In this document: piece by piece, positions 1 through 9,465 of the stretch
How positions within the stretch are numbered: position 1 is the first letter of the stretch
Layout of the letters: each line of letters begins with the position of its first letter
From: Aliivibrio fischeri
GTDB lineage: Bacteria; Pseudomonadota; Gammaproteobacteria; Enterobacterales; Vibrionaceae
Assembly (NCBI RefSeq): GCF_009727955.1
Contig: NZ_WOBR01000010.1
Coordinates: 186,001-250,000 of the forward strand
DNA length: 64,000 nucleotides
Reading direction: 5' to 3'
Notes under the pieces: model-generated
What the model saw: only the letters and a program-made list of their open reading frames with translations
The model's database searches: none
What the model was told of the DNA's origin: nothing
Made by a program: the position numbers and the translations under genes

Positions 1-1143
1 TTGAAGATTTACACCAATTTCAGTTCCAGGAGCAATATCAGCGCCTTTATCGACAATCACTCGACGCAATACGCAGCCTTTACCGACTTTCACATTACCT
101 AAAAGAATACTTTCACTAATATCACATGCCGATGCAATATTACTTCTAAAGCCCAGTACTGATTTTTCGATACGTGAACCACGGATGTAACTACCACCAC
201 AAACAAGACTATCAATAATCTGCACTCGACCATTATCTGAATCAGAGAAGGTCGCAGGCGGTAATGGCGGGTAATAAGTATGAAGTGGCCATTTACGGTT
301 ATATAAAGAAAATGGCGCATCTTTCTTTAATAAATCCATATGAGCTTCCCAATACGATTCAATCGTACCTACATCACGCCAGTAAACCTCTTTCTTTTCA
401 CCAGTAATATGATTAGTACTGAAGTCATAAACATAAACATTGCCTTCAGGAAACATTTTAGGAATGATGTCTTTACCGAAATCATGTGAAGAGTCGTCAA
501 GCGCAGCATCATGAATCAATTCTTTACACAAACTTTCTGCTTCAAAAATGTAATTCCCCATTGATACCAAAGCGATGCCTGGTTGGCCTGGAATGCATTT
601 AGGATTGGACGGTTTTTCCTCAAAGCCGATCATTTTGCCATGTTCATCAACTTCAATAACACCGAATCCAGAAGCATCTTTTGCAGGCATACGTAGTGCC
701 GATACCGTTAATGCTGCTTTTTTCTTTTTATGAAAATCGAGCATTTGGCGAATATCCATTTTATAAATATGATCAGAACCAAAAATACATACGTGCTCTG
801 GATCCGTTGATTCTATAAAACTGATATTTTGATATATCGCATCAGCCGTTCCTTCATACCAACGCTTACCTGTTCGCATTTGAGCAGGAACGGGATCAAT
901 AAAACGGTCTGTTATTCCATTCACATTCCAACCTTTTTTCATATGTTGAAAAAGCGATTGAGATTTAAATTGAGTTAATACATAAATTCGCATTAAATCT
1001 GCATTTACAAAATTATTTAATGCAAAATCAATTAAACGATAACTGCCACCAAATGGTACTGCAGGTTTTGTACGTGATTCCGTTAATGGGCGTAGACGTG
1101 AGCCTTCGCCACCAGCCAAAATCATCCCTAATACACCAGCCAT
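1..1143 (-). CDS. glgC: Glucose-1-phosphate adenylyltransferase, 3' end cut by window edge
   Basis: Makes ADP-glucose from glucose-1-phosphate and ATP, the committed step of bacterial glycogen synthesis, in the cytoplasm. The reading frame opens with ATG at 1143 and stays open for 381 codons to base 1. The family is usually a little over 400 residues, so only a few tens of residues should lie outside. The N-terminus reads MAGVLGMILAGGEGSRLRPL, the nucleotidyltransferase GGxGxRL signature, followed by TKPAVPFGG. It is transcribed away from the YdcF-like gene and is separated from glgB by that gene, so it is not in the malPQ-glgB operon. A CRP-like site lies upstream at 1232-1247. Identification is firm; the C-terminus is not visible. 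Confidence 0.95.
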   Translation of the reverse strand, partial: MAGVLGMILAGGEGSRLRPLTESRTKPAVPFGGSYRLIDFALNNFVNADLMRIYVLTQFKSQSLFQHMKKGWNVNGITDRFIDPVPAQMRTGKRWYEGTADAIYQNISFIESTDPEHVCIFGSDHIYKMDIRQMLDFHKKKKAALTVSALRMPAKDASGFGVIEVDEHGKMIGFEEKPSNPKCIPGQPGIALVSMGNYIFEAESLCKELIHDAALDDSSHDFGKDIIPKMFPEGNVYVYDFSTNHITGEKKEVYWRDVGTIESYWEAHMDLLKKDAPFSLYNRKWPLHTYYPPLPPATFSDSDNGRVQIIDSLVCGGSYIRGSRIEKSVLGFRSNIASACDISESILLGNVKVGKGCVLRRVIVDKGADIAPGTEIGVNLQ

Positions 1144-1231
1144 GTGTTCTCCCTGAGATTATTATTAATATAGATAGAATTTCTTGAATTCTTTATTTTG
1201 AGATTAAGTTAACATAATTTTTTTACAAATC

Positions 1232-1247
1232 TGTGAAATGTTTCATT
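1232..1247. promoter_or_regulatory. CRP-like site between glgC and the YdcF-like gene
   Basis: TGTGA-N6-TCATT, 8 of 10 matches to the CRP core TGTGA-N6-TCACA, in the 293-base divergent gap. CRP control of glycogen genes is established in enterobacteria; its action here is inference. Confidence 0.35.
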
Positions 1248-1436
1248 TATATTCACTTGCAAAATAGATTCATTCAATACTGTGCTCTAGCTCAATCTTT
1301 AGCCCACAAGCAACACAATTAGTTAACATTACATTTACCAAGCCAATATATCATCATGCATACTTTAAAATATGTATTGAAACTTAACTATCTCAGTGCA
1401 ATGATTTAAATACATTCGCTTTCAGGAAGAATAGAT

Positions 1437-2087
1437 ATGGCAGTAAGTCTTTTTAAGCAGTTGCAAACAGTTTGGGATTACCATCTTGTAAATCAAGAAG
1501 TTAAGAAATCAGATGCTATTTTTGTTTTATGTAGCTACGATCTGAGAGTGGCTGAACACGCAGCTCAGCTTTATTTAGATGGTTATGCTCCGTTGATTAT
1601 TTTTTCAGGGGCACAAGGCCGAGCAACAGAAGGATTGTTCACATTAAGTGAAGCAGAAACGTTTGCAAATGTAGCGAAAGACATGGGGGTTCCCTCCTCT
1701 GCAATTATCCTTGAAACAAAAGCAACAAACACTGGTGAAAATATCTTTTTCACTCAAGCATTATTAAAAGAAAAAAACATCTCTGTTTCATCGCTTCTTT
1801 TAGTTCAAAAGCCTTATATGGAACGTCGATTATTGGCGACATTCTTAAAAAACTGGAATGATATAGAATTCTGTATAAGCTCTCCTAATATTAGTTTTAT
1901 CAATTACCCTACCGATGAAATTACATTTGACCATATCGCAAGTATTATATTAGGCGAGTTACATCGTTTAAAAGTTTATCCCACATTAGGTTATCAAGAA
2001 GCACAAGAAATACCTGATGAAGTATGGCATGCATTCGAAAATTTAACTCAACTTGGATTTGATGAATATTTATTACCTAACGATTAA
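1437..2087 (+). CDS. YdcF/DUF218-family protein
   Basis: DUF218 (YdcF/SanA/ElyC) family protein of 216 residues. Typical elements are visible: an early strand with Asp and Cys (DAIFVLCSYDLR), then LIIFSGAQG, then SEAETFANVAKDMGVP and ETKATNTGEN, the conserved acidic/Asn stretch of the family. I see no signal peptide or membrane segment, which fits the soluble YdcF branch rather than membrane-bound SanA or ElyC. The ATG at 1437 follows AGGAAG at a good distance. It is a single gene between divergent glgC and convergent glgB, with a shared terminator after it. YdcF of E. coli binds S-adenosylmethionine in vitro, but the cellular role of the family is unresolved. Confidence 0.8.
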   Translation: MAVSLFKQLQTVWDYHLVNQEVKKSDAIFVLCSYDLRVAEHAAQLYLDGYAPLIIFSGAQGRATEGLFTLSEAETFANVAKDMGVPSSAIILETKATNTGENIFFTQALLKEKNISVSSLLLVQKPYMERRLLATFLKNWNDIEFCISSPNISFINYPTDEITFDHIASIILGELHRLKVYPTLGYQEAQEIPDEVWHAFENLTQLGFDEYLLPND

Positions 2088-2130
2088 TTAATACCAAGTG
2101 AAATAAAACCTGATCATTCTTTCTATTAAT

Positions 2131-2169
2131 AAAAAAGCCCTAAATCAAAAACTGACTTAGGGCTTTTTT
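2131..2169. terminator. Bidirectional terminator between YdcF-like gene and glgB
   Basis: Inverted repeat AAAAAAGCCCTAA / TTAGGGCTTTTTT gives a stem with a run of T on either strand, so it can end both the rightward gene and the leftward malPQ-glgB operon. Confidence 0.85.
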
Positions 2170-2182
2170 CATTCATACTTTG

Positions 2183-4369
2183 TTATTTTAAACGATAAAA
2201 AACAGTAGAAAGTGGTGGTAATGTAATAATGATAGATTGAGTAAGCCCTTGAGATTCAACTTGTTCTGTAGATACATTACTTACAACAGAGTAATCACTG
2301 CCACCGTAAAAATGAGCATCACTGTTTAAAATCAATTCATACTCACCTGCGATTGGCATCCCTAAACGGAACCCCTCTCTTGGGGCTGGCGTAAAGTTAC
2401 TGACAACCAAGATTCGTTCGCCATTATCACCCAAACGTTCATGAGCTAATACACTCATTTCAGCTTCATCTTGTAGTCGCCACTCAAAACCAGCAGGCTC
2501 ACAATCTTTTTGATAAAGTGCAGGCTCTGTTGTGTATAATTTATTTAAATCACGCACTAACGATTGCATGCCAGAATGACGTTCAAATTGAGTTAAGAAC
2601 CACTGTAATTGACCATCATGATCCCACTCTGCACTTTGAGCTATTTCAGCCCCCATGAAATTTAATTTCTTACCCGGCTGACCATACATATACCCCATAT
2701 AGGCACGTAAGTTTGCCGTTTTTTGCCATTCATCACCAGGCATTTTATCTAAAATAGATCCTTTACCATACACAACTTCATCATGTGAAAGTGAAAGAAC
2801 AAAGTTTTCACTAAATGCGTAAACTAGCGGGAAAGTAATGGTATCGTGATGATATTTTCGATGAATTGGGTCTTCTTGAATGTAATTTAAGCTGTCATGC
2901 ATCCAACCCATGTTCCATTTAAAACCAAAACCTAAACCGCCAGCAAAAGTAGGTGCAGAAACCCCAGGGAAAGCCGTCGATTCTTCAGCAATGGTCATCG
3001 CATTCGGAAAATGAGAGTAAACTTCTTCATTCATCCACTTTAATAAAGCGATAGCCCCATGGTTATGGTTTCCCCCTTCCCAGTTAGGGATCCATTCGCC
3101 ATCATTACGCGAATAATCAAGGTAAAGCATTGATGCTACAGCATCGACACGTAAACCATCGATATGGAAATGCTCAAACCAATATAAAGCATTAGAAACT
3201 AAAAATTCACGCACATGAGCTTGATCATAATTATAGATAAAGCTCTGCCAATCATTGTGCCACCCACGACGAGGGTCTGGATCATTAAACAAGGATGTTC
3301 CATCAAAATTGGCCAAACCATGAGAATCAGATGGGAAATGAGCAGGAACCCAATCTAATACTACACCGATGCCAACTTGGTGGCATTGATCGACAAAATA
3401 TTTGAAATCATCAGGCGTACCAAAACGACTCGTTGGTGAAAATAACCCAATTGGTTGATAGCCCCATGAACCATAAAACGGATGTTCTGATACAGGCATT
3501 AATTCGATATGCGTATAACCCATATCTAAAATATAAGGAATTAATTGCTCGGCTAATTCACGATAGGTTAAGAAATCGCCATTTTCATTTCTCTTCCAAG
3601 ACCCTGCATGCAGTTCATAGAATGAAAGCGCTTCTTTTTGCTTTTCAGTTACTGGTCTTTGCTGCCATTTGGCATCATTCCACTGATAAGAGGTTTGATC
3701 ATATACCACTGATGCAAATGATGGATATTGCTCATTATGAGCTCCATAAGGATCCATTTTATGAGGAAGTGATTCGCCACTTGGTCCTTTTAACTCAAAT
3801 TTATACTTAGTACCAACAGCATGTTCAGGTATAAATAACGCCCAAAGTCCGTTATCTATCCGTTGCATAATATGACGACGACCATCCCACTGGTTAAAAT
3901 CACCAATAACGCTAGCTGAAGAGGCATTAGGAGCAAAGACTAAATAGCGAACGCCTTGAATTTGCTTACCTTCACGAACAACGCTAAATAGATGCGCACC
4001 TAAATGGTTATACATCTCTTTTGGTGTATGAACTTGCGCATCCGTAGGGGAAATATTGTGGTATTGATATGGGTCATCAAGAATTTGTTCCGTTCCATTC
4101 CAATCGATAATTAATTGATAATGAACTTCTGTCATATCAATGCTTTCATTTAATACAAAAACACCTGAATGTTTCGGGTCTGAAAGCAATTGATATTCAG
4201 CATGGTCAGCTAGTCGTACTTTTACCGATGTGGCGCCTGGAAGCCAAACTCGTAGTGCAATAGTTTGACTTTGATATTGTGGACCTAGAAAAGAAAATGG
4301 ATCAGAAAAAGCAGCCCTTTCGAGCTGCATGTAGATGTCCTTTTCTTTACGTTCAACAAGTAAGTTCAA
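2183..4369 (-). CDS. glgB: 1,4-alpha-glucan branching enzyme
   Basis: GH13 branching enzyme that makes alpha-1,6 branches in glycogen. At 728 residues it matches the E. coli length. An N-terminal CBM48 region (about 125-220) precedes the TIM barrel (about 245-610) and a C-terminal beta domain. Catalytic residues are visible: nucleophile D409 in DGLRVDAV, acid/base E462 in AEEST, and D530 in LSHDEV. The start is TTG at 4369, 9 bases after AAGGAG. An ATG at 4330 (residue 14) also has AAGGA, but starting there would cut into the N-terminal helix that aligns with E. coli GlgB. Last gene of malP-malQ-glgB, 14 bases after malQ. Confidence 0.95.
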   Translation of the reverse strand: MNLLVERKEKDIYMQLERAAFSDPFSFLGPQYQSQTIALRVWLPGATSVKVRLADHAEYQLLSDPKHSGVFVLNESIDMTEVHYQLIIDWNGTEQILDDPYQYHNISPTDAQVHTPKEMYNHLGAHLFSVVREGKQIQGVRYLVFAPNASSASVIGDFNQWDGRRHIMQRIDNGLWALFIPEHAVGTKYKFELKGPSGESLPHKMDPYGAHNEQYPSFASVVYDQTSYQWNDAKWQQRPVTEKQKEALSFYELHAGSWKRNENGDFLTYRELAEQLIPYILDMGYTHIELMPVSEHPFYGSWGYQPIGLFSPTSRFGTPDDFKYFVDQCHQVGIGVVLDWVPAHFPSDSHGLANFDGTSLFNDPDPRRGWHNDWQSFIYNYDQAHVREFLVSNALYWFEHFHIDGLRVDAVASMLYLDYSRNDGEWIPNWEGGNHNHGAIALLKWMNEEVYSHFPNAMTIAEESTAFPGVSAPTFAGGLGFGFKWNMGWMHDSLNYIQEDPIHRKYHHDTITFPLVYAFSENFVLSLSHDEVVYGKGSILDKMPGDEWQKTANLRAYMGYMYGQPGKKLNFMGAEIAQSAEWDHDGQLQWFLTQFERHSGMQSLVRDLNKLYTTEPALYQKDCEPAGFEWRLQDEAEMSVLAHERLGDNGERILVVSNFTPAPREGFRLGMPIAGEYELILNSDAHFYGGSDYSVVSNVSTEQVESQGLTQSIIITLPPLSTVFYRLK

Positions 4370-4383
4370 CGTAAATACTCCTT

Positions 4384-6564
4384 TTATTTTTGACTTGCTT
4401 GAGCGCGAATGTCGGTTAGTCGTTTGGTTAATTCATTAACCTGTGGACGATTAAAAATGTCGTCCAGAGTAACAGACAATTTACGACGCCAGTTTGGATA
4501 TTCATTTACCGTTCCCGGTATGTTAACTGGTTTATCCATCTCTAGCCAATCTTCAAGCTGTAAACTGAGAAGTGTGCTCGATCCCGCTGCAAGATGACAT
4601 TGCAACGCATCGCTTAAGTATCTATCCATAGGAACAAACGAAGCATCACGTCCCACACCTTCTGGTAAGTAGCCATGGAAATCAACGCTGTTTAAGATCT
4701 CTTGTTTTGATTCTGCACGAGTATTAAACAATTCTTTTAATTGCTCAGGATCAGGATATAAACCAATCTCTTCACCCATTTTTAAATCATCACAATGCCA
4801 GAAGCCACGTAACGTTGGCATATCGTGTGTACATAAAGCCGACATTGATTGCTCTTGGTAATGCGTTGGTGAGTAGAAACCACCATCTTCAGCTGTTTCA
4901 AAGAAGAACACTTTGTACGAGTGAATCCCTGCATCAGCAAGTAAGTCAACAATCTCATCTGGAACCGTACCAAGATCTTCACCAATCACAGAACACTGGT
5001 AACGATGGCTTTCTAAAGCAAGAATTGACAGCATATCTTCTACAGGATAGTGCATGTAAGCACCTTTCGTTGCATCCTCACCTTTAGGGATCCACCACAG
5101 GCGTAATAAGCCTAATACGTGGTCAATTCGAAGAGCACCACACGCTTTCATGTTGGCACGTAGTAATTGAACATATGCTTCGTAACTTGTCTCTTTTAAC
5201 ACATGAGGATTTAACGGTGGTAAACCCCAGTTTTGTCCTAATGGCCCTAAGATATCTGGTGGTGCACCAATGCTTACATCCAGACATAGATTACCGTGGT
5301 CAGCCCATGTTTCAGAACCTGAATCAGCCACACCTACAGCTAAATCACGATACAAACCAACATCCATACCTTTGTTTTCAGCAAATTGTTGAACATCGTT
5401 AATCTGAGTAAATGCCACCCACTGCAAATACATATACAAATCGACTTGATCACGGTTATCCGTAATGTATTTTTGTACCGCTTTATTATCAAAATGCTGT
5501 AGTTCATTAGGGAATACAGGCCAACCCCAAACGCTGTTATCTTGGCTGTATAAACTATTATGTAAAGCATCAAATGCAGCTTGATGTAATAAGCTCTCTC
5601 CGCCTTCTGCAACAAATTCTAAAAATGCTTTTGCTCGTGCGCTTTTCTTATCTAAATGACGAGTTTTAAACTCTTTAAATAACAATGGAAGCACACTCAT
5701 TTTTAACGCAGAAACTTCAGAATAGTTCACCCAATGAGACTGACGCGCATCCGCTAAACGTTGTTGGAATTCTGCACTGCCAACCAATTCTTGCGCTTGA
5801 TTACACAATGCGAATTCAGGCACTGAACACACATCGATATATAAAATGTTTAACCAACGACGAGACGATGGGCTGTATGGGCTCGCACCTTCAGGGTTTG
5901 CAGGAAACAATGAGTGAATTGGGTTTAGACCAACAAAATCACCACCACGAACCGCAATATCACCTACTAGTTGCTTAAGATCGCCAAAATCACCAATCCC
6001 CCAGTTATGTGCGGTTCTCAATGTGTATAATTGCACACTTGGGCCCCACATTTTTTTGCCTTTATGCATCGCTTCTTGTTTGAAACACGCTTGAGGTGTC
6101 ACAATTAATGTCATTTCATAAGGCGCTTTACGACGCTTACGAATCACCTCTAATTTATGATACCCCCACGGTAAAGTTGGCAAAGAGAATAACAATGTAC
6201 CATCATTTTCACGCTCATCAGAAACGATTTGAGACTGTAAGTATCCTTCTAATACTTCACCTTCTTCAGTAGTAATTTTCCAACTAAATTCACTGATACG
6301 AGCACTTTTACCAAGATTCATTTCTACTTGAAGTGGTTCACTATCACGAACAACTTGTACGGTAGAAAGTACGTCTTTTTTATGTTTCTTTTCAGCAGAA
6401 CTTAAGAGTGTTTTATCATTCTTAGTGTCATAACCTAAAGAAGCCAGTAGACGAATTAAGGTTTCATCACTGACTTTTGCTTCATTGCCCCAAGCACTTA
6501 CATAGCTATTTTTTAACCCTGCCAGTTCTGCGACTTGATGGAGTACATTGTTATTATCTTTCAT
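4384..6564 (-). CDS. malQ: 4-alpha-glucanotransferase (amylomaltase)
   Basis: GH77 disproportionating enzyme that transfers maltosyl and longer units between maltodextrins so that MalP can degrade them. Cytoplasmic, 726 residues. Motifs: nucleophile Asp in [15 protein letters not shown], acid/base Glu in IGEDLGTVP, and the third acid in [12 protein letters not shown] chose ATG at 6564 because GGAG lies 8 bases upstream. An in-frame ATG 12 codons earlier lacks a Shine-Dalgarno sequence and adds a Cys-rich stretch foreign to the family. It lies 52 bases after malP and 14 before glgB in the same direction, so co-transcription from the malP promoter is likely. Confidence 0.95.
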   Translation of the reverse strand: MKDNNNVLHQVAELAGLKNSYVSAWGNEAKVSDETLIRLLASLGYDTKNDKTLLSSAEKKHKKDVLSTVQVVRDSEPLQVEMNLGKSARISEFSWKITTEEGEVLEGYLQSQIVSDERENDGTLLFSLPTLPWGYHKLEVIRKRRKAPYEMTLIVTPQACFKQEAMHKGKKMWGPSVQLYTLRTAHNWGIGDFGDLKQLVGDIAVRGGDFVGLNPIHSLFPANPEGASPYSPSSRRWLNILYIDVCSVPEFALCNQAQELVGSAEFQQRLADARQSHWVNYSEVSALKMSVLPLLFKEFKTRHLDKKSARAKAFLEFVAEGGESLLHQAAFDALHNSLYSQDNSVWGWPVFPNELQHFDNKAVQKYITDNRDQVDLYMYLQWVAFTQINDVQQFAENKGMDVGLYRDLAVGVADSGSETWADHGNLCLDVSIGAPPDILGPLGQNWGLPPLNPHVLKETSYEAYVQLLRANMKACGALRIDHVLGLLRLWWIPKGEDATKGAYMHYPVEDMLSILALESHRYQCSVIGEDLGTVPDEIVDLLADAGIHSYKVFFFETAEDGGFYSPTHYQEQSMSALCTHDMPTLRGFWHCDDLKMGEEIGLYPDPEQLKELFNTRAESKQEILNSVDFHGYLPEGVGRDASFVPMDRYLSDALQCHLAAGSSTLLSLQLEDWLEMDKPVNIPGTVNEYPNWRRKLSVTLDDIFNRPQVNELTKRLTDIRAQASQK

Positions 6565-6616
6565 CGCTTTTCTCCAAGGGCAGCACAACACTGCCCTCAT
6601 ATTATAATTTTATTAA

Positions 6617-9070
6617 TTAACGGTTTACTGATTCCAGTTTCCAAATGTTATTCACATAATCTCGGATACTGCGGTCTGAACTGAATTTACCAACCAAAGC
6701 AGTGTTTAAAATAGCCATTTTCGCCCACTGTTTTTGGTCACGGTATGCTGCATCAATGTCGTTCTGAGCACGAACATAATCAGCGAAGTCCGCAAGAACT
6801 AAGTATGGGTCGCCGCCATACAATAAGTTATCGCGTATTGCAGATAGAAGACCCATTTGACCCGGAGTGAATTCATCCCCTGCTAATAAATCTAATGATG
6901 CTTGTAATAATGAATCAGCTTCATAATATTTGTATGGGTTGTAACCTGATGCTTTTAACGCCTCAACTTCATCAACTTCTAAACCAAAGATGAAGATATT
7001 TTCGTCACCTACTTCTTCACGGATCTCAACGTTTGCACCATCCATCGTACCAACAGTCAATGCACCATTAAGCGCCATTTTCATGTTACCTGTACCAGAT
7101 GCTTCTTTACCTGCGGTAGAGATTTGCTCAGATACATCCGCTGCTGGAATGATGATTTCAGCCATACTCACACGGTAATCAGGAATGAAAACAACTTTTA
7201 GTAAATCAGACACACGAGGATCGTTATTTACTTTCTCAGCTACTTTATTGATAGCAAAAATGATCTCTTTTGCTAAGTGATAGCCCGGTGCGGCTTTTGC
7301 TGCAAAGAAGAACACTCGTGGGTGCATATCAAAACCAGGTTCATTCAATATGCGGTGGTATAAAGAAAGAATATTTAATAAATCTAAATGCTGACGCTTG
7401 TATTCATGAAGACGCTTAATTTGCACATCAAAGATCGCATCGGTATTTAGTTCAATACCCATGTTCTCTTGTACCCAATCCGCCAAACGTTGTTTGTTTT
7501 GTTTTTTCACTGCCATGAATTCTTTTTGGAATTTCTCATCATCGGCAAAAACAGCAATGTCACTTAGTTGATCAAGATGTGCAGGCCACTCATTCCCAAT
7601 TTTTCCAGAAATAAGGTTTGAAAGACCAGGGTTACAGAATTTCAGCCAACGACGAGGAGTAACACCATTAGTTACGTTCGTCAGTTTTCCTGGGAAATAT
7701 TCATTAAACTCTGGGAATAAATCACGCTTAACTAACTCAGAATGAAGTGCTGCCACACCATTTACGGCATAAGATGAAACCACACATAAATTCGCCATGC
7801 GAACCATGCGATGTGTGCCTTCTTCGATGATTGATAACTTGCGTAATTTATCAACATCACCAGGCCACTTCAGTTTCACGCCTTCTAAGAATAGGTAGTT
7901 AATCTGATAAATGATTTCCATGTGACGAGGTAAAAGTCGAGAAATGAGTGATTCACTCCATGTCTCTAGTGCTTCAGGTAATAACGTGTGGTTGGTATAA
8001 GCAAACGTGTTTGAACAGATTTCCCATGCCGCATCCCACGATAAACCACGTACATCGATAAGTACGCGCATTAACTCAGGAATACCAATTGTTGGGTGTG
8101 TATCGTTTAATTGGATCGTTTCATATTTAGAAAGATCTTCAATCTTATGACCCGCAGCATCATGACGACGTAAAATATCAGCGATAGAACATGCACAGTG
8201 GAAATACTGTTGCATCAAACGTAATGTTTTGCCTTTCTCGTGGTTATCATTTGGATACAGAACTTTCGTTACGTTACCAGCATCAATTAAAGCGTGCTGT
8301 GCTTCAAAGTAATCGCCATTATTAAAACTTGCAAGGCTGAATGGTGCTTTTGCACGACATTCCCACAAACGTAATGGATAAACTGTATCACTTTGGTAAC
8401 CAACAATTGGTAAATCCCAAGGCATACCTTCAACAGACATACCTGGCACCCAACGACGTTTCTCTTGACCATTTTCAGTGTAGGTTTCTACATGGCCATA
8501 AAAACCAACGTGTTGTGCAAAATCAGGACGAGCCACTTCCCAAGGATAGCCTTCTACACCACACCACGCATCAGGCGCTTCTTTTTGGCGGCCATCTTCA
8601 AAAGATTGGCGGAACAAACCGTACTCATAATGCAAACCGTAGCCAATCGCTGGATATTCTTGCGCAGCTAATGAATCCATAAAACACGCAGCTAAACGGC
8701 CAAGACCACCATTGCCTAATGCAGGATCACGCTCTTCTTCTAATAAATCCGTTAAATTATAACCAAGCTCACCCATCGCTTCAGTGATCTCTTCATAAAG
8801 ACCCATACTGATTAGGTTGTTTCCTGTTAGACGTCCAATTAAAAACTCTAAAGATAGGTAGTTTACGCTGCGTGCGTTTTTAATTTTTTCATCATTTTCT
8901 GTCGCAACAAGATCAAATGTCGTTAATTCAGCTAGAGCTTTACCCATTGCTAAATACCATACTTTAGCACTCGCTGTTTTTTCATCTGCAGCGAATGTTG
9001 TCACTAAGTGCTGCTTTACAGAGGCTTTAAACGCCGCTTTATCGAATTTCTCTATGTTATTCGTTTTCAT
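6617..9070 (-). CDS. malP: Maltodextrin/glycogen phosphorylase
   Basis: GT35 phosphorylase of 817 residues: releases glucose-1-phosphate from maltodextrin or glycogen using PLP. The PLP-binding Lys sits in EASGTGNMKMALNGAL. DPALGNGGLGRLAACFMDS and NVTNGVTPRRWL are family signatures. I take ATG at 9070 (MKTNNIEKF), 7 bases after GAGAG; a start 10 codons earlier is possible. First gene of malP-malQ-glgB, divergent from malT, with MalT-like sites upstream. The presence of glgB in the operon suggests it serves both imported maltodextrin and stored glycogen. The symbol malP rather than glgP is chosen from context. Confidence 0.93.
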   Translation of the reverse strand: MKTNNIEKFDKAAFKASVKQHLVTTFAADEKTASAKVWYLAMGKALAELTTFDLVATENDEKIKNARSVNYLSLEFLIGRLTGNNLISMGLYEEITEAMGELGYNLTDLLEEERDPALGNGGLGRLAACFMDSLAAQEYPAIGYGLHYEYGLFRQSFEDGRQKEAPDAWCGVEGYPWEVARPDFAQHVGFYGHVETYTENGQEKRRWVPGMSVEGMPWDLPIVGYQSDTVYPLRLWECRAKAPFSLASFNNGDYFEAQHALIDAGNVTKVLYPNDNHEKGKTLRLMQQYFHCACSIADILRRHDAAGHKIEDLSKYETIQLNDTHPTIGIPELMRVLIDVRGLSWDAAWEICSNTFAYTNHTLLPEALETWSESLISRLLPRHMEIIYQINYLFLEGVKLKWPGDVDKLRKLSIIEEGTHRMVRMANLCVVSSYAVNGVAALHSELVKRDLFPEFNEYFPGKLTNVTNGVTPRRWLKFCNPGLSNLISGKIGNEWPAHLDQLSDIAVFADDEKFQKEFMAVKKQNKQRLADWVQENMGIELNTDAIFDVQIKRLHEYKRQHLDLLNILSLYHRILNEPGFDMHPRVFFFAAKAAPGYHLAKEIIFAINKVAEKVNNDPRVSDLLKVVFIPDYRVSMAEIIIPAADVSEQISTAGKEASGTGNMKMALNGALTVGTMDGANVEIREEVGDENIFIFGLEVDEVEALKASGYNPYKYYEADSLLQASLDLLAGDEFTPGQMGLLSAIRDNLLYGGDPYLVLADFADYVRAQNDIDAAYRDQKQWAKMAILNTALVGKFSSDRSIRDYVNNIWKLESVNR

Positions 9071-9132
9071 CTTAAATCTCTCACGAAGGTTCATAATCAA
9101 CTGTTATCAATCCTGCCTTGTTCGTATAAGAG

Positions 9133-9142
9133 TCACATCCTC
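9133..9142 (-). promoter_or_regulatory. MalT-box-like site, reverse orientation
   Basis: GAGGATGTGA on the minus strand, 7 of 10 to the MalT box GGGGA(T/G)GAGG, about 65 bases upstream of malP. Confidence 0.4.
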
Positions 9143-9149
9143 CTTTTTG

Positions 9150-9159
9150 GGGGATGAGA
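9150..9159 (+). promoter_or_regulatory. MalT box upstream of malP
   Basis: GGGGATGAGA matches the MalT consensus GGGGATGAGG at 9 of 10 positions, about 80 bases upstream of malP. A weaker copy, AAGGGTGAGA (9161-9170), follows. Clustered boxes are normal for MalT-activated promoters. Confidence 0.6.
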
Positions 9160-9201
9160 TAAGGGTGAGATAAAGGCGTAGTCCTAATTAATCAAATAAC
9201 G

Positions 9202-9217
9202 TGTGACACGACTCAAA
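9202..9217. promoter_or_regulatory. CRP-like site in the malP-malT gap
   Basis: TGTGA-CACGAC-TCAAA matches the CRP core at 9 of 10 positions. A second site, TGATA-ACAAGG-TCACA at 9283-9298, matches 8 of 10. Both lie in the 395-base gap (9071-9465), which otherwise holds only the MalT-like boxes and AT-rich promoter sequence. CRP control of mal genes is well established. Confidence 0.5.
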
Positions 9218-9465
9218 GTTTGTAGGCTGACAGTAAAAACCCGCGTGATATTGGACACGTTTTTACAGCATAAAAAACAAAATGATAACAAGGTCACAAA
9301 TTTAAAGATTAAATAAAACTATTTAAAAAACGTATTAAATAAAACTCATGTATAAATTCATCAAGATAAAAATAAAGGTTTGATCACATTTATAGGGCGT
9401 AGTGGATAGATTAAATCTCATTATTGGGGATAATCAGCTCAGTATTTTTTAAAAGAACAATAATT

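Noticed and set aside
3433-3810. 125-codon open frame on the plus strand inside glgB
   Set aside because: Antisense to a well-conserved enzyme, no ribosome-binding site, composition that of a shadow frame.
8341-8682. 113-codon open frame opposite malP
   Set aside because: Antisense to conserved phosphorylase sequence with no translation signal.
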